DNA from: Tahibacter aquaticus
Lineage (GTDB): Bacteria; Pseudomonadota; Gammaproteobacteria; Xanthomonadales; Rhodanobacteraceae
Assembly (NCBI RefSeq): GCF_004363655.1
Contig: NZ_SNZH01000007.1
Coordinates: forward strand, 328,083 to 392,082
Length of the DNA stretch: 64,000 nt
Reading direction: 5' to 3'
The notes under the pieces were generated by a model, which searched no databases, was not told where the DNA came from, and was given only the letters and a program-made list of their open reading frames with translations. Within the stretch, counting starts at the first letter, position 1, and the number at the start of each line of letters is the position of its first letter. Made by a program: the position numbers and the translations under genes. Of the stretch, positions 9,737 through 18,441 are shown piece after piece.

Positions 9737-10885
9737 TCAGCGTTTCTGTACGCGCAGCAGCTGTACCGGCGTGCGGTCCGGCGCAAAGCCGTCGAGGCGG
9801 TTGATATCGATGGAATCGAAATCGGCGATCAGCGCGCCGGCTGCATCGGTCAGGCGGCAGCGTCGCGGCGGCGCCGCGCGGGTCAGTTGCGGCTCGCGCT
9901 CGCAGCTGAGCATGGAGCCGTCATCGCCGCTGAGGCGATAGTTCGCCGCGGCGACAAAGCTGTTTGCATTCAGGCGCAACTGGCGCGCACTGCGCGGCTG
10001 GCCCGGCGTTGCGCCCAGCAGCACCCAGTCGCCATGCCACGAGGCGCCATCGGTCTGGTCGGCAAACGGCAGGTGGGCCAGTTCTATCACCTGCAGACGC
10101 AGCAGCGGCTGAGTCTCGCCTTGTTCGTATTGGCCCAGCCAGGCCGTCGCGCGGCCGTTGCCCTGGAAATCCATGTGCAGCAGCGCGCTGTCGGCAGCAG
10201 CGTCCGGAGTCGGCTCTTCCGGGTTGCCGTTGCCCGCGGCGACCAGGTCGATCTGGGTCGTGCGGCTGCGCAATTTGCTGGTGCCGAAATACCAGATCGG
10301 ACTGCCTTTGCGCGTTTTGCCCAGCACGGCCACGGCCAGGGTATAGCCCTGCACTTCAAGGCTGAAGCCGGTGCCGGCCATCGGGTTGGTCGCATCGGCC
10401 AGCGGCAGCGGCCACCACAGCCCGGCTGTCGGCAGTGGGCGCGGACCGTCGCCTTTGCCGATCAACGCGAAGCCGCGCAATTCTGCTGCGGCCGTGGCGC
10501 TGTTGGCAGTCCGTACGCTCACGCGCAGCGGCATATCCGGCCAGCGCTTGCCCACTTTCGGCGCGAGATCGACTTCGATGTCGAACGGCATCGGCGTACG
10601 TGCGCACAGCGGTCGTTTCGAGCGCAGTTCGATATTCAGTTCGTTGCCATCGAGGCTCACGGTTTCCACGCTGGGCAGGCAGGGCGTGGGCCAGTTGCCT
10701 TGCAGGCGCAGGGCGATCTTGCCCTCCAGTGCCTCGATACGCAGTTCCGGGTTGCGGCTGTAGGGCGCGAATGGCTGCTGTGCCCGTGCCGGATTCGCCA
10801 GTGCAAGGACCAGGGCGAAGCAGGCGCTGGCGGCATGACTCAGGGCAGCCATTGACCTTGGTCGCATACGGCGGTGGTTGTTCAC
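9737..10885 (-). CDS. Exported protein of unknown function with one GxWW/WYF-type module
   Basis: I do not recognise a named family. The 382-residue product begins with a signal peptide (hydrophobic core CFALVLALANPARAQ). The first 130 residues look like a beta-rich domain with Cys pairs (WPTPCLPSVETV and RSKRPLCARTP). Residues about 150-215 hold AGLWWPLPLADATNPMAGTG, then SLEVQGYTLAVAVLGKTRKG and SPIWYFGTSKL. This resembles the GxWY...G.G...LY..Y...G.P.WY modules found twice in the secreted protease-like protein at 12041-14362. A Cys pair near the C-terminus (SCEREPQ, RRCRL) may form a disulfide. The gene is divergent from isocitrate dehydrogenase and convergent with the CMD gene. Confidence 0.75.
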   Translation of the reverse strand: MNNHRRMRPRSMAALSHAASACFALVLALANPARAQQPFAPYSRNPELRIEALEGKIALRLQGNWPTPCLPSVETVSLDGNELNIELRSKRPLCARTPMPFDIEVDLAPKVGKRWPDMPLRVSVRTANSATAAAELRGFALIGKGDGPRPLPTAGLWWPLPLADATNPMAGTGFSLEVQGYTLAVAVLGKTRKGSPIWYFGTSKLRSRTTQIDLVAAGNGNPEEPTPDAAADSALLHMDFQGNGRATAWLGQYEQGETQPLLRLQVIELAHLPFADQTDGASWHGDWVLLGATPGQPRSARQLRLNANSFVAAANYRLSGDDGSMLSCEREPQLTRAAPPRRCRLTDAAGALIADFDSIDINRLDGFAPDRTPVQLLRVQKR

Positions 10886-10950
10886 TGGGAAGGCATCTCC
10901 GATAATGCGGAGTTTTCTATCTATCCGGCAAGTCGTATTTGGAGCATTGC

Positions 10951-11964
10951 ATGAGCAAGACTATTGCCGTTATCCGCGGCGACGGCATCGGCCCGGAAAT
11001 CATGAACGCCACTTTGCGCGTTCTTGACGAACTGAAGACCGGGTTGAACTACGAATTCGTCGACGCAGGCATGGCGGCACAAGAGCGCTGCGGCGAACTG
11101 TTGCCGCAGGCGACCATGGAATCCATCGCGCGCCATCGTGTCGCGCTCAAGGGACCATTGACCACGCCGATCGGCGGTGGTTTCTCCTCTCTGAATGTGG
11201 AATTGCGCAAGCGCTTCGACCTGTATGCAAACGTACGCCCGGCGATCACCATTCCCGGCACCAAGGCACGCTACGACGGCATCGACCTGATCACCGTACG
11301 TGAGAACACGGAAGGTGCCTACGGTTCCGAAGGCCAGACCCTTTCCGAAGACGGCGACACTGCGCACTCCCAGATCAAGGTGACGCGCCGCGGTTCCGAG
11401 CGCATCGTGCGCTATGCCTTCGAGCTGGCACGGCGCCAGGGGCGCAAGAAAATTACCGTCGTACACAAAGCCAATATCATGAAGACCACCTCGGGTTTGT
11501 TCCTAAAGGTGGCGCGGGAAGTGGCTGCGGAATATCCGGAAATCCAGTGCAACGAAATGATCGTCGACAACTGCTGCATGCAGCTGGTGATGAATCCGCA
11601 GCAATTCGACGTTATCGTGACCACCAATCTGTTCGGCGACATCATCTCGGATCTTTGCGCCGGCCTGGTCGGTGGCCTGGGCCTGGCTCCGGGCGCGAAT
11701 ATCGGGACCGAAGCGGCGATCTTCGAGGCCGTGCACGGCTCGGCTCCTGACATTGCCGGCAAGGGCGTGGCTAATCCCTGTGCGTTGCTGCTGGCAGCCT
11801 GCCAGATGCTGGGGCACCTGGGCCTGGAAGATCAGGCGCAACGCGTACGTGCGGCGATACGCGACGTGCTGGCGCGCAAGGACCGGGTCACGCCCGATCT
11901 GGGCGGCAACGGCAGCACCGCCAGCTTCGCCGACGCACTGATCGACAGCCTGCGCGGAAGCTGA
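10951..11964 (+). CDS. NAD-dependent isocitrate dehydrogenase
   Basis: This 337-residue enzyme belongs to the isocitrate/isopropylmalate dehydrogenase family and converts isocitrate to 2-oxoglutarate in the TCA cycle. It has AVIRGDGIGPEIMNATLRVL at the N-terminus and KGPLTTPIGGGFSSLNVELR. The substrate loop is LYANVRPAITIPG, and IDLITVRENTEGAYGSEGQ carries the RENTEG signature. NLFGDIISDLCAGLVGGLGL holds the metal-binding aspartates, and HGSAPDIAGKGVANP is the cofactor region. Isocitrate specificity fits the S-x-N motif and the absence of leuC/leuD neighbours; NAD use is inferred from length and resemblance to Xanthomonadales homologues. The start at 10951 follows a GGAG eight bases upstream, rather than the earlier ATG at 10939. 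Confidence 0.92.
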   Translation: MSKTIAVIRGDGIGPEIMNATLRVLDELKTGLNYEFVDAGMAAQERCGELLPQATMESIARHRVALKGPLTTPIGGGFSSLNVELRKRFDLYANVRPAITIPGTKARYDGIDLITVRENTEGAYGSEGQTLSEDGDTAHSQIKVTRRGSERIVRYAFELARRQGRKKITVVHKANIMKTTSGLFLKVAREVAAEYPEIQCNEMIVDNCCMQLVMNPQQFDVIVTTNLFGDIISDLCAGLVGGLGLAPGANIGTEAAIFEAVHGSAPDIAGKGVANPCALLLAACQMLGHLGLEDQAQRVRAAIRDVLARKDRVTPDLGGNGSTASFADALIDSLRGS

Positions 11965-11987
11965 GCTGCGAAGCGAACCATGAACAA

Positions 11988-12017
11988 AAAACGGCGTGCC
12001 GCCAGGCACGCCGTTTT
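11988..12017. terminator. Bidirectional Rho-independent terminator
   Basis: A perfect 13-base-pair stem (AAAACGGCGTGCC) with a four-base loop is followed by TTTTCGTT on the plus strand. On the minus strand it is followed by a run of six T. It sits between convergent genes and can end both isocitrate dehydrogenase and the secreted HExxH protein transcript. Confidence 0.93.
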
Positions 12018-12040
12018 CGTTGGTGCCGGCGTCTGCCGCT

Positions 12041-14362
12041 TCAGTCGCCCGGTGGCGCTGACAATAGCGTCAGCGGCACATCGTCGCGACGGAAATTGGC
12101 GACACCGGGCTGGGTGATGGCAATGCTGACGCGATTGGCGCCGTCGGCGGGCTCGGTACGCGTAGGCCGGGTCAGCCTGAATTTGATGGTGCCGACGGCC
12201 CGCGTCGCGTTCGGCGCGGCCGGGGGCTGGCAGAGGCGGCAGTAGCCGCTAACTTCGTACAAAGTCAATTCTTGCGTATTGGCAAGATCCACATCGGCAA
12301 GCCGGGTAACAGCCCAGCGTGAGCGGCCCTGCTGGTCCGGGTAGTAAAGCACGGCTACCAGCTGCGCCTGCCCGGCTGCGCCACGGATGCTCAGCAGCTC
12401 CATTCCCCAGCCCTGATCGCTGGCGTTGCCGCCATACCAGTGGCCGGAAAAATCCGGCGTGGTGTGTTCAGCGGGCAGCACAGCCGGCTCTATGCACCAA
12501 CTGCCATTTTCGCCGCGGATCGACCAGCGCATCAGGGCGAGCGCGCCGGCGCCGCTGCGGTCGGCGCTGCGGCAGCTCGGCGATTGCGCTGCCTGGTTGA
12601 AGTCGATGAACAGATTGCCGGCAGAGCTGCGGTCCAGCTCCGTGCGCCGTGTCGTGGCGTTGTAGCGCAGCCGCATCAGCGCGATGCCGTCGCTCTGTTT
12701 GGCGCCGATGAACTTGCCGTCGATCAGGCGGCCCAGGCCCAGGTAGTATTCGGGCAGCCCGTCGTTCTCGAAAGTATAGAAAATGACGAAGTACAGGTCG
12801 CCTTCGGTGGCGCTGCGCTGGTACAGCTGGAAGTCGATGCCGTGGCCGCCGCGGGTGCGGTCGTACCAGTTGCCGGTCGCCGGTATGGCGTAGCTGGGTG
12901 GCGTGGCGTCAGTCGTGGCCCACCCCAGTGCGTGCAGCATGGGCAGCGCCAGGCCCAGGCTGCGGTTGGAGCTGCCGTCGTCGAACGCGTTCATCAGGTC
13001 GCCCGCTTGTACCGTATGCGACAAGGTGGATCCGGGCCGGGTCTTGCATGGATCGCCGGCCGCCGCGCGTTCGCACGGCGCGAAGATCAGCGGAAAATTG
13101 TCCGGCATGGGCTGGTCGCGGCGCTGGTTCAGTGCGGACATCACTGCTTCCATGCCGGCCCAGCGCACGCTGTCGTTGGATACTGCGGCGCTGGCACGTT
13201 GTGCATCGCTGGTCGCTGGGCCGAGAAAGGGCTGGTAGCTGCGCGCCTGCGTATCCACGGCGACGAGCTGGCGGCTGAAGGCGTCGTCGTAGGACTCGCC
13301 GCCCTCGCTGCTGCCGCGTGCACCGACGACGCCATCGTCAGGATCGACATTGATCAGGCTGACAAAACCCATGCCGTGGGTAAGCTCGTGCATGGTCGTG
13401 GTAATGAAATCGATCGAGCGTGCCGGCTTGGATGCACCAGTGAAGCCGTAATAGAACGGTACGTTGATGATATTGACTGGCGGATCGAGATCGCTGTTGA
13501 ACGTGGCCTCTATATCCGGCTCGTTGCAGTCGTTGCCGAAGGTGCCGCACTGGGGCGTACCGCTGAGACGGACGGCTTCGGTCACCGCATACCAGCTGTA
13601 TTTGTCCGGCAGCCACGGTACGACGAAGTCCTCCGTGTCGACGATGAAGGTGCTGGGGCCGGCCGCGGCAATGCGCGCGCCCTCGCTCTGGCTGCCGCCC
13701 AGCGCTTTCCAGCAAGCATGTACCGAGATCGGCATCGGCGACTGCAGCTGCTGCGCGAGCAGCTCGCCAGCGCGAGCCAGTGCATTGCGCCGCTGCTCGC
13801 CCAGGGTGGTGCCGGGGTTGCCATCGATGGGGGCTGCGGCGGTCAGGTCGAACCAGGGCGCGCTGTTGCAACCGCTGTTGTCGGGAAAGCTGAAATTGAT
13901 GCCGGCAACAGGCACGCTGCCGTTGAGGCTGGCCTTGAGGCTGAGATTTTGCGTCGTTGGTGCGAAGTTCAGTACAGCGATGTACCAGCGTCCCGGTCGC
14001 AGCGGTATGCGGCTGGACTTCTGTACCAGGATGCTTTCGTCGCCACTTCGGCTCAGACCCCAGTAGTGGGCATAGTCGAGGAACAATTGCGCGTCGGGCG
14101 AAGCGGCCTCGTTCGATGTCTTCTCGGCGAACGGTGTGCCGTAGCGCAACAGCAGGTCGACGTTGCCGCTACCCTGGTTGTCCAGCTCCAGCTTGAGTTG
14201 GGCTGCACCCAGCGGTACGTCGATATAGTAAGACGTGGAGAAATTGGCGCCGGGGATGCCGAAAGTGGCTGCCTGGCCGTTTTGCAGTGCGATGGCTGGC
14301 GTTGCTGAGGCTGGCATCGCTGCGCAGAGCGCAAAGAGTGTGGCAAGCCATCGGCACGTCAT
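12041..14362 (-). CDS. Secreted HExxH-containing protein with N-terminal PPC-like domain and two C-terminal GxWY modules
   Basis: A 773-residue exported protein. After the signal peptide (LATLFALCAAMPASA) come a PPC-like beta domain (LKLELDNQGSGNVDLLLRYG) and a probable protease domain. This carries MHELTHGMGF (His325-His329), the HExxH zinc site. No third His follows at the metzincin position, so the full zinc ligand set is uncertain. Two related modules close the protein: GNWYDRTRGGHGIDFQLY with LYFVIFYTFENDGLPEYYLG, and GHWYGGNASDQGWGMELL with LVAVLYYPDQQGRSRWAVTR. I chose the ATG at 14362 because it overlaps the stop of the small upstream gene as ATGA and begins directly with the signal peptide. 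Activity as a peptidase is inference from the motif. Confidence 0.8.
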   Translation of the reverse strand: MTCRWLATLFALCAAMPASATPAIALQNGQAATFGIPGANFSTSYYIDVPLGAAQLKLELDNQGSGNVDLLLRYGTPFAEKTSNEAASPDAQLFLDYAHYWGLSRSGDESILVQKSSRIPLRPGRWYIAVLNFAPTTQNLSLKASLNGSVPVAGINFSFPDNSGCNSAPWFDLTAAAPIDGNPGTTLGEQRRNALARAGELLAQQLQSPMPISVHACWKALGGSQSEGARIAAAGPSTFIVDTEDFVVPWLPDKYSWYAVTEAVRLSGTPQCGTFGNDCNEPDIEATFNSDLDPPVNIINVPFYYGFTGASKPARSIDFITTTMHELTHGMGFVSLINVDPDDGVVGARGSSEGGESYDDAFSRQLVAVDTQARSYQPFLGPATSDAQRASAAVSNDSVRWAGMEAVMSALNQRRDQPMPDNFPLIFAPCERAAAGDPCKTRPGSTLSHTVQAGDLMNAFDDGSSNRSLGLALPMLHALGWATTDATPPSYAIPATGNWYDRTRGGHGIDFQLYQRSATEGDLYFVIFYTFENDGLPEYYLGLGRLIDGKFIGAKQSDGIALMRLRYNATTRRTELDRSSAGNLFIDFNQAAQSPSCRSADRSGAGALALMRWSIRGENGSWCIEPAVLPAEHTTPDFSGHWYGGNASDQGWGMELLSIRGAAGQAQLVAVLYYPDQQGRSRWAVTRLADVDLANTQELTLYEVSGYCRLCQPPAAPNATRAVGTIKFRLTRPTRTEPADGANRVSIAITQPGVANFRRDDVPLTLLSAPPGD

Positions 14363-14652
14363 TGGCGCGGCCCTCCGCTGATGGTGCGATCTTGCGGCGT
14401 GCGCAGGCGTGGGTTTGGCACGTCGGTGCACTGCAGCTTCAGCCCGCCGTTTGCGTCGGGTACGACGCGCATTTCGCTGACCGTGGCGGCGCGCACCACA
14501 TGCGCCTGCGGCCGGCGGATCGTGCCGCTGTCGTCAAGAGCACTCTTGCCGTGGGTGGCAATCGCCAGCGGCTTGAATTCAGGAGATTGGGCTGCGTAGG
14601 CGGCCGAAAAGGTCAGCAACAGGACGGTGCCGGCGAGCGAGAGTCGGTTCAT
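14359..14652 (-). CDS. Small exported protein of unknown function
   Basis: A 97-residue product with a clear signal peptide (MNRLSLAGTVLLLTFSAAYA, cleaved before AQ). The mature part of about 75 residues contains SGTIRRPQAHVVRAATVSEM and a single Cys (LQCTDVP). No family is recognised. Its stop overlaps the start of the large secreted HExxH protein by four bases, so they form a co-translated pair. A role as a secreted partner, inhibitor or propeptide-like chaperone of that protein is possible but rests only on this arrangement. Confidence 0.72.
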   Translation of the reverse strand: MNRLSLAGTVLLLTFSAAYAAQSPEFKPLAIATHGKSALDDSGTIRRPQAHVVRAATVSEMRVVPDANGGLKLQCTDVPNPRLRTPQDRTISGGPRQ

Positions 14653-14664
14653 GCCATGTTCCTT

Positions 14665-15489
14665 TCAGCGAACAGTAGTGCGTCGGCGAATCGGCGCAAC
14701 AACAGCAGAATGTTCCAGCACATCGATGGTACTCCGGCCCGGCCGGTACGCCTTCAGCAGCGCGGCGTGCACGTAGTCGGTCGCGCGGGAGCAGGCCTGG
14801 GCGAGGTCCAGACCCAGGGCCAGATTCGATACGATGGCTGCGGCCAGGGTGCAGCCAGTGCCATGACCGTTGCGCGCCAGTCTTTCATGGACGAATTCGC
14901 GCTTGTCATTCCCCCAGTAAAGCCGGTCGACGACCTGGCGGCCCCGCTGGTGGCCACCCTTGATAAGTACCGCCTGCGCGCCTTCTTCCAGCAATAGACG
15001 GGCTATGCGATCCAGATCGCTGTTGCGGCGAACGGGCAGGCCACTCAGCGCCGCGGCCTCAGGGAGGTTGGGCGTGATCAGGCTGGCGCGGGGCAGCAAA
15101 TAACGGCGCAGTGCGCTGATTGCCGAGCTCTGCAGCAGGGCGGCCCCGCTGGTGGAAATCATTACCGGGTCCAGCACGTAGTGGCCCTCATGGCCTTGCA
15201 TGCCGGTGGCGACAGCGCGGATGGTGCGGGCATCGGCCAGCATGCCGGTCTTCCAGGCCGCGATGGCGAAATCGTCGCGGACCGCCGCAATCTGGCTGCA
15301 AATATGCGCAGGCGGCAAACTATGTACCGCGGTCACCGCACGCGTGTTTTGCGAAGTCACCGCTGTGATCGCGCAAGTGCCGTGCACGGCATGGGCCTGG
15401 AAGGTTTTCAGGTCCGCCTGGATGCCGGCACCGCCACCGGAGTCTGACCCGGCGACCGTGAGCACGCTGGGGCGAGCAGTTTTACGCAT
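14665..15489 (-). CDS. thiD: Hydroxymethylpyrimidine / phosphomethylpyrimidine kinase
   Basis: ThiD phosphorylates the pyrimidine half of thiamine twice. The 274-residue protein has the ribokinase-fold signatures [39 protein letters not shown] and [35 protein letters not shown] provides the anion hole and catalytic Asp region, although here the usual Asp position reads T-G-C, as is normal for ThiD. No other thiamine gene lies nearby, and I see no TPP riboswitch in the 140 bases upstream. Downstream, 12 bases separate it from the small exported protein gene, so read-through is possible. Confidence 0.95.
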   Translation of the reverse strand: MRKTARPSVLTVAGSDSGGGAGIQADLKTFQAHAVHGTCAITAVTSQNTRAVTAVHSLPPAHICSQIAAVRDDFAIAAWKTGMLADARTIRAVATGMQGHEGHYVLDPVMISTSGAALLQSSAISALRRYLLPRASLITPNLPEAAALSGLPVRRNSDLDRIARLLLEEGAQAVLIKGGHQRGRQVVDRLYWGNDKREFVHERLARNGHGTGCTLAAAIVSNLALGLDLAQACSRATDYVHAALLKAYRPGRSTIDVLEHSAVVAPIRRRTTVR

Positions 15490-15632
15490 GGTTGTTGTTA
15501 TCCTGCAACAGGTTGAGGCGAAATCATGCCATCCCTCACGTAAATCGGCATCTCAGCTTGAAAATTCGGTGTTGCGTACTTGACTCGCTGTTGCGTTATC
15601 GCCAAAATCCGTCGTGACAATCACCACAAGCC

Positions 15633-16826
15633 ATGGAACCACGCGGCAGGGACATGTACCGGGCGAACGCAACAGCAGCGTTGAAGAAGCCGATGGGAGC
15701 GATCAGTTTTGGCCTGACGCTCCCTTTCTATTTCTTCTCTCCCGAGGGTCTCGCCCAGTTTGGCGGCGAATCCGTAATGCAGCGCTGGCAGGAATATGCC
15801 CGCCAGAGCATCCAGCCCGATTTCTCCTGGGCAGAACCCGAATCCCTCAAGGTCGCACCGCAACTGCTTGAGCTGGCCATGGCCAGCAGTCGCAGCGGTA
15901 CGTCTTCTTATGTTCCGATAGGCAACAATGCCTTGATCGGGGTGTCCGTGCGCAGCGGTCTGGTCGAGGATTTGCCCAGTAGCCGGCTTGGCGACGACGG
16001 CATCGTGCCGCGCCTGATTCCCGAATCGCGTCCTGGCCTTCACCGCTATATCGTCGCGCCCTCGTATGTGCAGGGCTGGGGCGACAGCGGACGGTGGTCG
16101 GTTGCGGCGCTGTTCGCTTATCAGCGTTTCGCCAATGCCACGTTCGGCGACAAGGACGTGACTCCGGAATCGTTGCGCCTGGTCGAAGGCGCTGGTCCGG
16201 CTGCCTACGGTCGCGGCGTACGCGTGGAGTTCAGCGAAAAGCTCGGCCAGCGCCTGCGCTGGACCGCGAGCTACCAGTCGCGCGTGAACATGGACGCATT
16301 CAACAGCTACCGTGGGGTCTATGCCGATCCGGGCGATTTCGACATTCCGGCCAGCATGGGTGTCAATGTCGGCTATGCCCCGTCGTCCTGGCTCAGTTTC
16401 GATTTCGGCCTGGAGCGCGTGAAGTACAGTGAAATTCGTGCCTTCACCAGTCCCGGCTTGCCGCGGCGTTTCCTCGCAACGCTGGGCAGTGGTGCGAGCC
16501 CGGTGTTTGCATGGGGCGACCTGGACGTCTATAGCCTCAGCTCGACCTGGCATGGTGGTCGTCTGGGCGATCTGGGCCTGCGCTATAGCACGCGTACGCA
16601 GCCGGCACCGACATCGCAGTTGCTGGATCGCCTGCTGGGCGATGTATCCAACTACAGCCTCGACCTGAGTTACTCGCATGCGATTGGCGACAACGGCCAG
16701 TTCCGTTTCGTCACCAGCTACGCGCCATCGCAATACCTGTTCGGTACGCTGACCAACTATGCCGCGCGCAACAGTCTGGTCGGCAACCAGCTCGAATTCG
16801 AAGCCGTCTGGGCGACGCGCTTCTGA
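15633..16826 (+). CDS. Putative outer-membrane beta-barrel protein
   Basis: I do not recognise a named family. The product, up to 397 residues, shows alternating polar and hydrophobic strands rich in aromatic residues. It ends in EFEAVWATRF, a C-terminal Phe in the pattern of the BAM recognition signal. The N-terminus contains a hydrophobic stretch (MGAISFGLTLPFYFFS) with possible cleavage after GLA, suggesting export. Strand-like segments include WRWTAS-type turns such as RLRWTASYQSRVNMDAFNSY. The exact start is open: ATG 15633 has no ribosome site, and ATG 15654 has AGGGA too close in front. A strong terminator follows at 16858. It may be a porin or FadL/OmpP1-like channel. Confidence 0.78.
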   Translation: MEPRGRDMYRANATAALKKPMGAISFGLTLPFYFFSPEGLAQFGGESVMQRWQEYARQSIQPDFSWAEPESLKVAPQLLELAMASSRSGTSSYVPIGNNALIGVSVRSGLVEDLPSSRLGDDGIVPRLIPESRPGLHRYIVAPSYVQGWGDSGRWSVAALFAYQRFANATFGDKDVTPESLRLVEGAGPAAYGRGVRVEFSEKLGQRLRWTASYQSRVNMDAFNSYRGVYADPGDFDIPASMGVNVGYAPSSWLSFDFGLERVKYSEIRAFTSPGLPRRFLATLGSGASPVFAWGDLDVYSLSSTWHGGRLGDLGLRYSTRTQPAPTSQLLDRLLGDVSNYSLDLSYSHAIGDNGQFRFVTSYAPSQYLFGTLTNYAARNSLVGNQLEFEAVWATRF

Positions 16827-16857
16827 AACCGGTTTTCAGAAACACGGGCTTTTGAAT

Positions 16858-16882
16858 ACGGGGGCTTTGCCCCCGTCTTTTT
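16858..16882 (+). terminator. Rho-independent terminator after the outer-membrane protein gene
   Basis: An eight-base-pair GC stem (ACGGGGGC / GCCCCCGT) with a TTT loop is followed by C and five T. It lies 31 bases past the stop codon of the outer-membrane protein gene and points to the plus strand. Confidence 0.92.
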
Positions 16883-16967
16883 GTCCGTCTTTTTTGCCCG
16901 TAACTTTGTTGGCTGCAACGGCGCCTGAGAGCCGGCTGGCGCATTGCGCCAACCGGCATCGCTGGAG

Positions 16968-18359
16968 CTAGAGCTTTTCCGAAGCGTAGTCGGCCAGGCG
17001 CGAGCGCTCGCCGCGGCGCAGCGTGATATGCGCGCTGTGCTGCCATTCCTTGAAGCGGTCTACTGCATAGGTCAGGCCCGAAGTGGTCTCGGTCAGGTAG
17101 GGCGTGTCGATCTGCTCCACATTGCCCAGGCAGATCATCTTGGTGCCGGGGCCGGCGCGTGTGAGCAGGGTCTTCATCTGCTTCGGCGAAAGGTTCTGCG
17201 CCTCGTCGATGATCACGTAGCGGCTCAGGAAAGTGCGGCCGCGCATGAAATTGAGCGAGCGGATCTTGATGCGCGAGGCGAGCAGGTCATTGGTTGCCGC
17301 GCGCCCCCAGGCGCCGCCTTCGCTGGGACTGGTAAGCACTTCCAGGTTGTCGGTCAGCGCGCCCATCCACGGCGTCATTTTTTCTTCTTCCGTGCCGGGC
17401 AGGAAGCCGATGTCTTCGCCGACGGAAACGGTGGCCCGGGTCATGATGATTTCCCGGTAGCGCTGCTGGTCCATGACCTGGGCAAGGCCAGCGGCCAGCG
17501 CCAGCAGAGTCTTGCCCGTGCCTGCCGTGCCCAGCAGGGTGACGAAGTCCACATCCGGGTCCATCAGCAGGTTCAGGGCAAAGTTCTGCTCGCGATTGCG
17601 CGCGGTGATGCCCCAGACATTGTGCGAACCCGTGTAGTCGTCCATCAGGCGCAGGCGCGCGCGGCCGTCGCGCACTTCGATCACGCGCAGTTCGAGCATG
17701 TCGTCGCCGTCGGGAATGTACAGGCACTGGTGCGGGAACCAGTCTTCGTCCTTGCGCAGCTTCACCTCATAGAAGGTGTGGTTGCGTTCCTGCCAGGACT
17801 TCAGATCTTTCTGATGCAGGCTCCAGAAGCCCTCGGCCAGCTCGGCATGGCCGGAATAGAGCAGGCTGAAATCGTCCAGCGCGCGATCGTTCTCGTAATC
17901 TTCGGCGGTAATGCCGTAGATCGAGGCTTTGATGCGCAGGTTTATGTCCTTGGTCACCAGTACCACGGGCACGCGCGCATACAGCTCGCGCAGCATCAGC
18001 ACGGCCGCGAGTATGAAGTTGTCCGGCTTGGCCTTGCCGGGCACGCTTTCGGGTGAGCGGGTCTGGAAATACAGGCGGCCTACGGCCTTGCCGCGCTTGA
18101 GATTTACGCCCTGGGGCGAGATCAAATCCAGGCCTTCCTCGATCTTGCGATCGCCGCCATGTTCGATCAGCTCGTTGATGAAGCGGCTGACCTGGCGCGC
18201 GTTGCGCGAAACCTCGGATGTCCCTTTTTTGGCATTGTCCAGTTCTTCCAGAACCGTCATCGGAATGAAGACATCGTGCTCCTCGAAGCGGAACAGCGAG
18301 GTCGGGTCGTGCATCAGCACGTTGGTATCGAGCACGTAGATGCGCTTGCCTCGGGTCAT
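16968..18359 (-). CDS. PIN-domain / PhoH-family ATPase (YlaK-like)
   Basis: A 463-residue fusion of an N-terminal PIN nuclease domain with a C-terminal PhoH ATPase. The PIN part opens with KRIYVLDTNVLMHDPTSLF, with acidic residues further along (LVTKDINLRIKA). The PhoH part carries Walker A (LLGTAGTGKTLLALAAGLA), Walker B (YVIIDEAQNLSPKQMK) and sensor motifs (MICLGNVEQIDTPYL). PhoH2-type fusions of this order have been described as RNA-unwinding, sequence-dependent ribonucleases. Despite the name there is no direct link to the phosphate operon, although PhoH family members were first found in the Pho regulon. It stands alone between a convergent barrel gene and bcp. Confidence 0.93.
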   Translation of the reverse strand: MTRGKRIYVLDTNVLMHDPTSLFRFEEHDVFIPMTVLEELDNAKKGTSEVSRNARQVSRFINELIEHGGDRKIEEGLDLISPQGVNLKRGKAVGRLYFQTRSPESVPGKAKPDNFILAAVLMLRELYARVPVVLVTKDINLRIKASIYGITAEDYENDRALDDFSLLYSGHAELAEGFWSLHQKDLKSWQERNHTFYEVKLRKDEDWFPHQCLYIPDGDDMLELRVIEVRDGRARLRLMDDYTGSHNVWGITARNREQNFALNLLMDPDVDFVTLLGTAGTGKTLLALAAGLAQVMDQQRYREIIMTRATVSVGEDIGFLPGTEEEKMTPWMGALTDNLEVLTSPSEGGAWGRAATNDLLASRIKIRSLNFMRGRTFLSRYVIIDEAQNLSPKQMKTLLTRAGPGTKMICLGNVEQIDTPYLTETTSGLTYAVDRFKEWQHSAHITLRRGERSRLADYASEKL

Positions 18360-18441
18360 GCTTCAGCCTCGGGCGTGGGGGAGGGGGTAGTGATTTCCGG
18401 CGCAGGCCGGAGCGGCGGGGCAGTGTTGGCTGCGCGCCTGC

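Noticed and set aside
15490..15632. TPP riboswitch upstream of thiD
   Set aside because: The CTGAGA and related conserved boxes are absent, and the region is too short for the full element.
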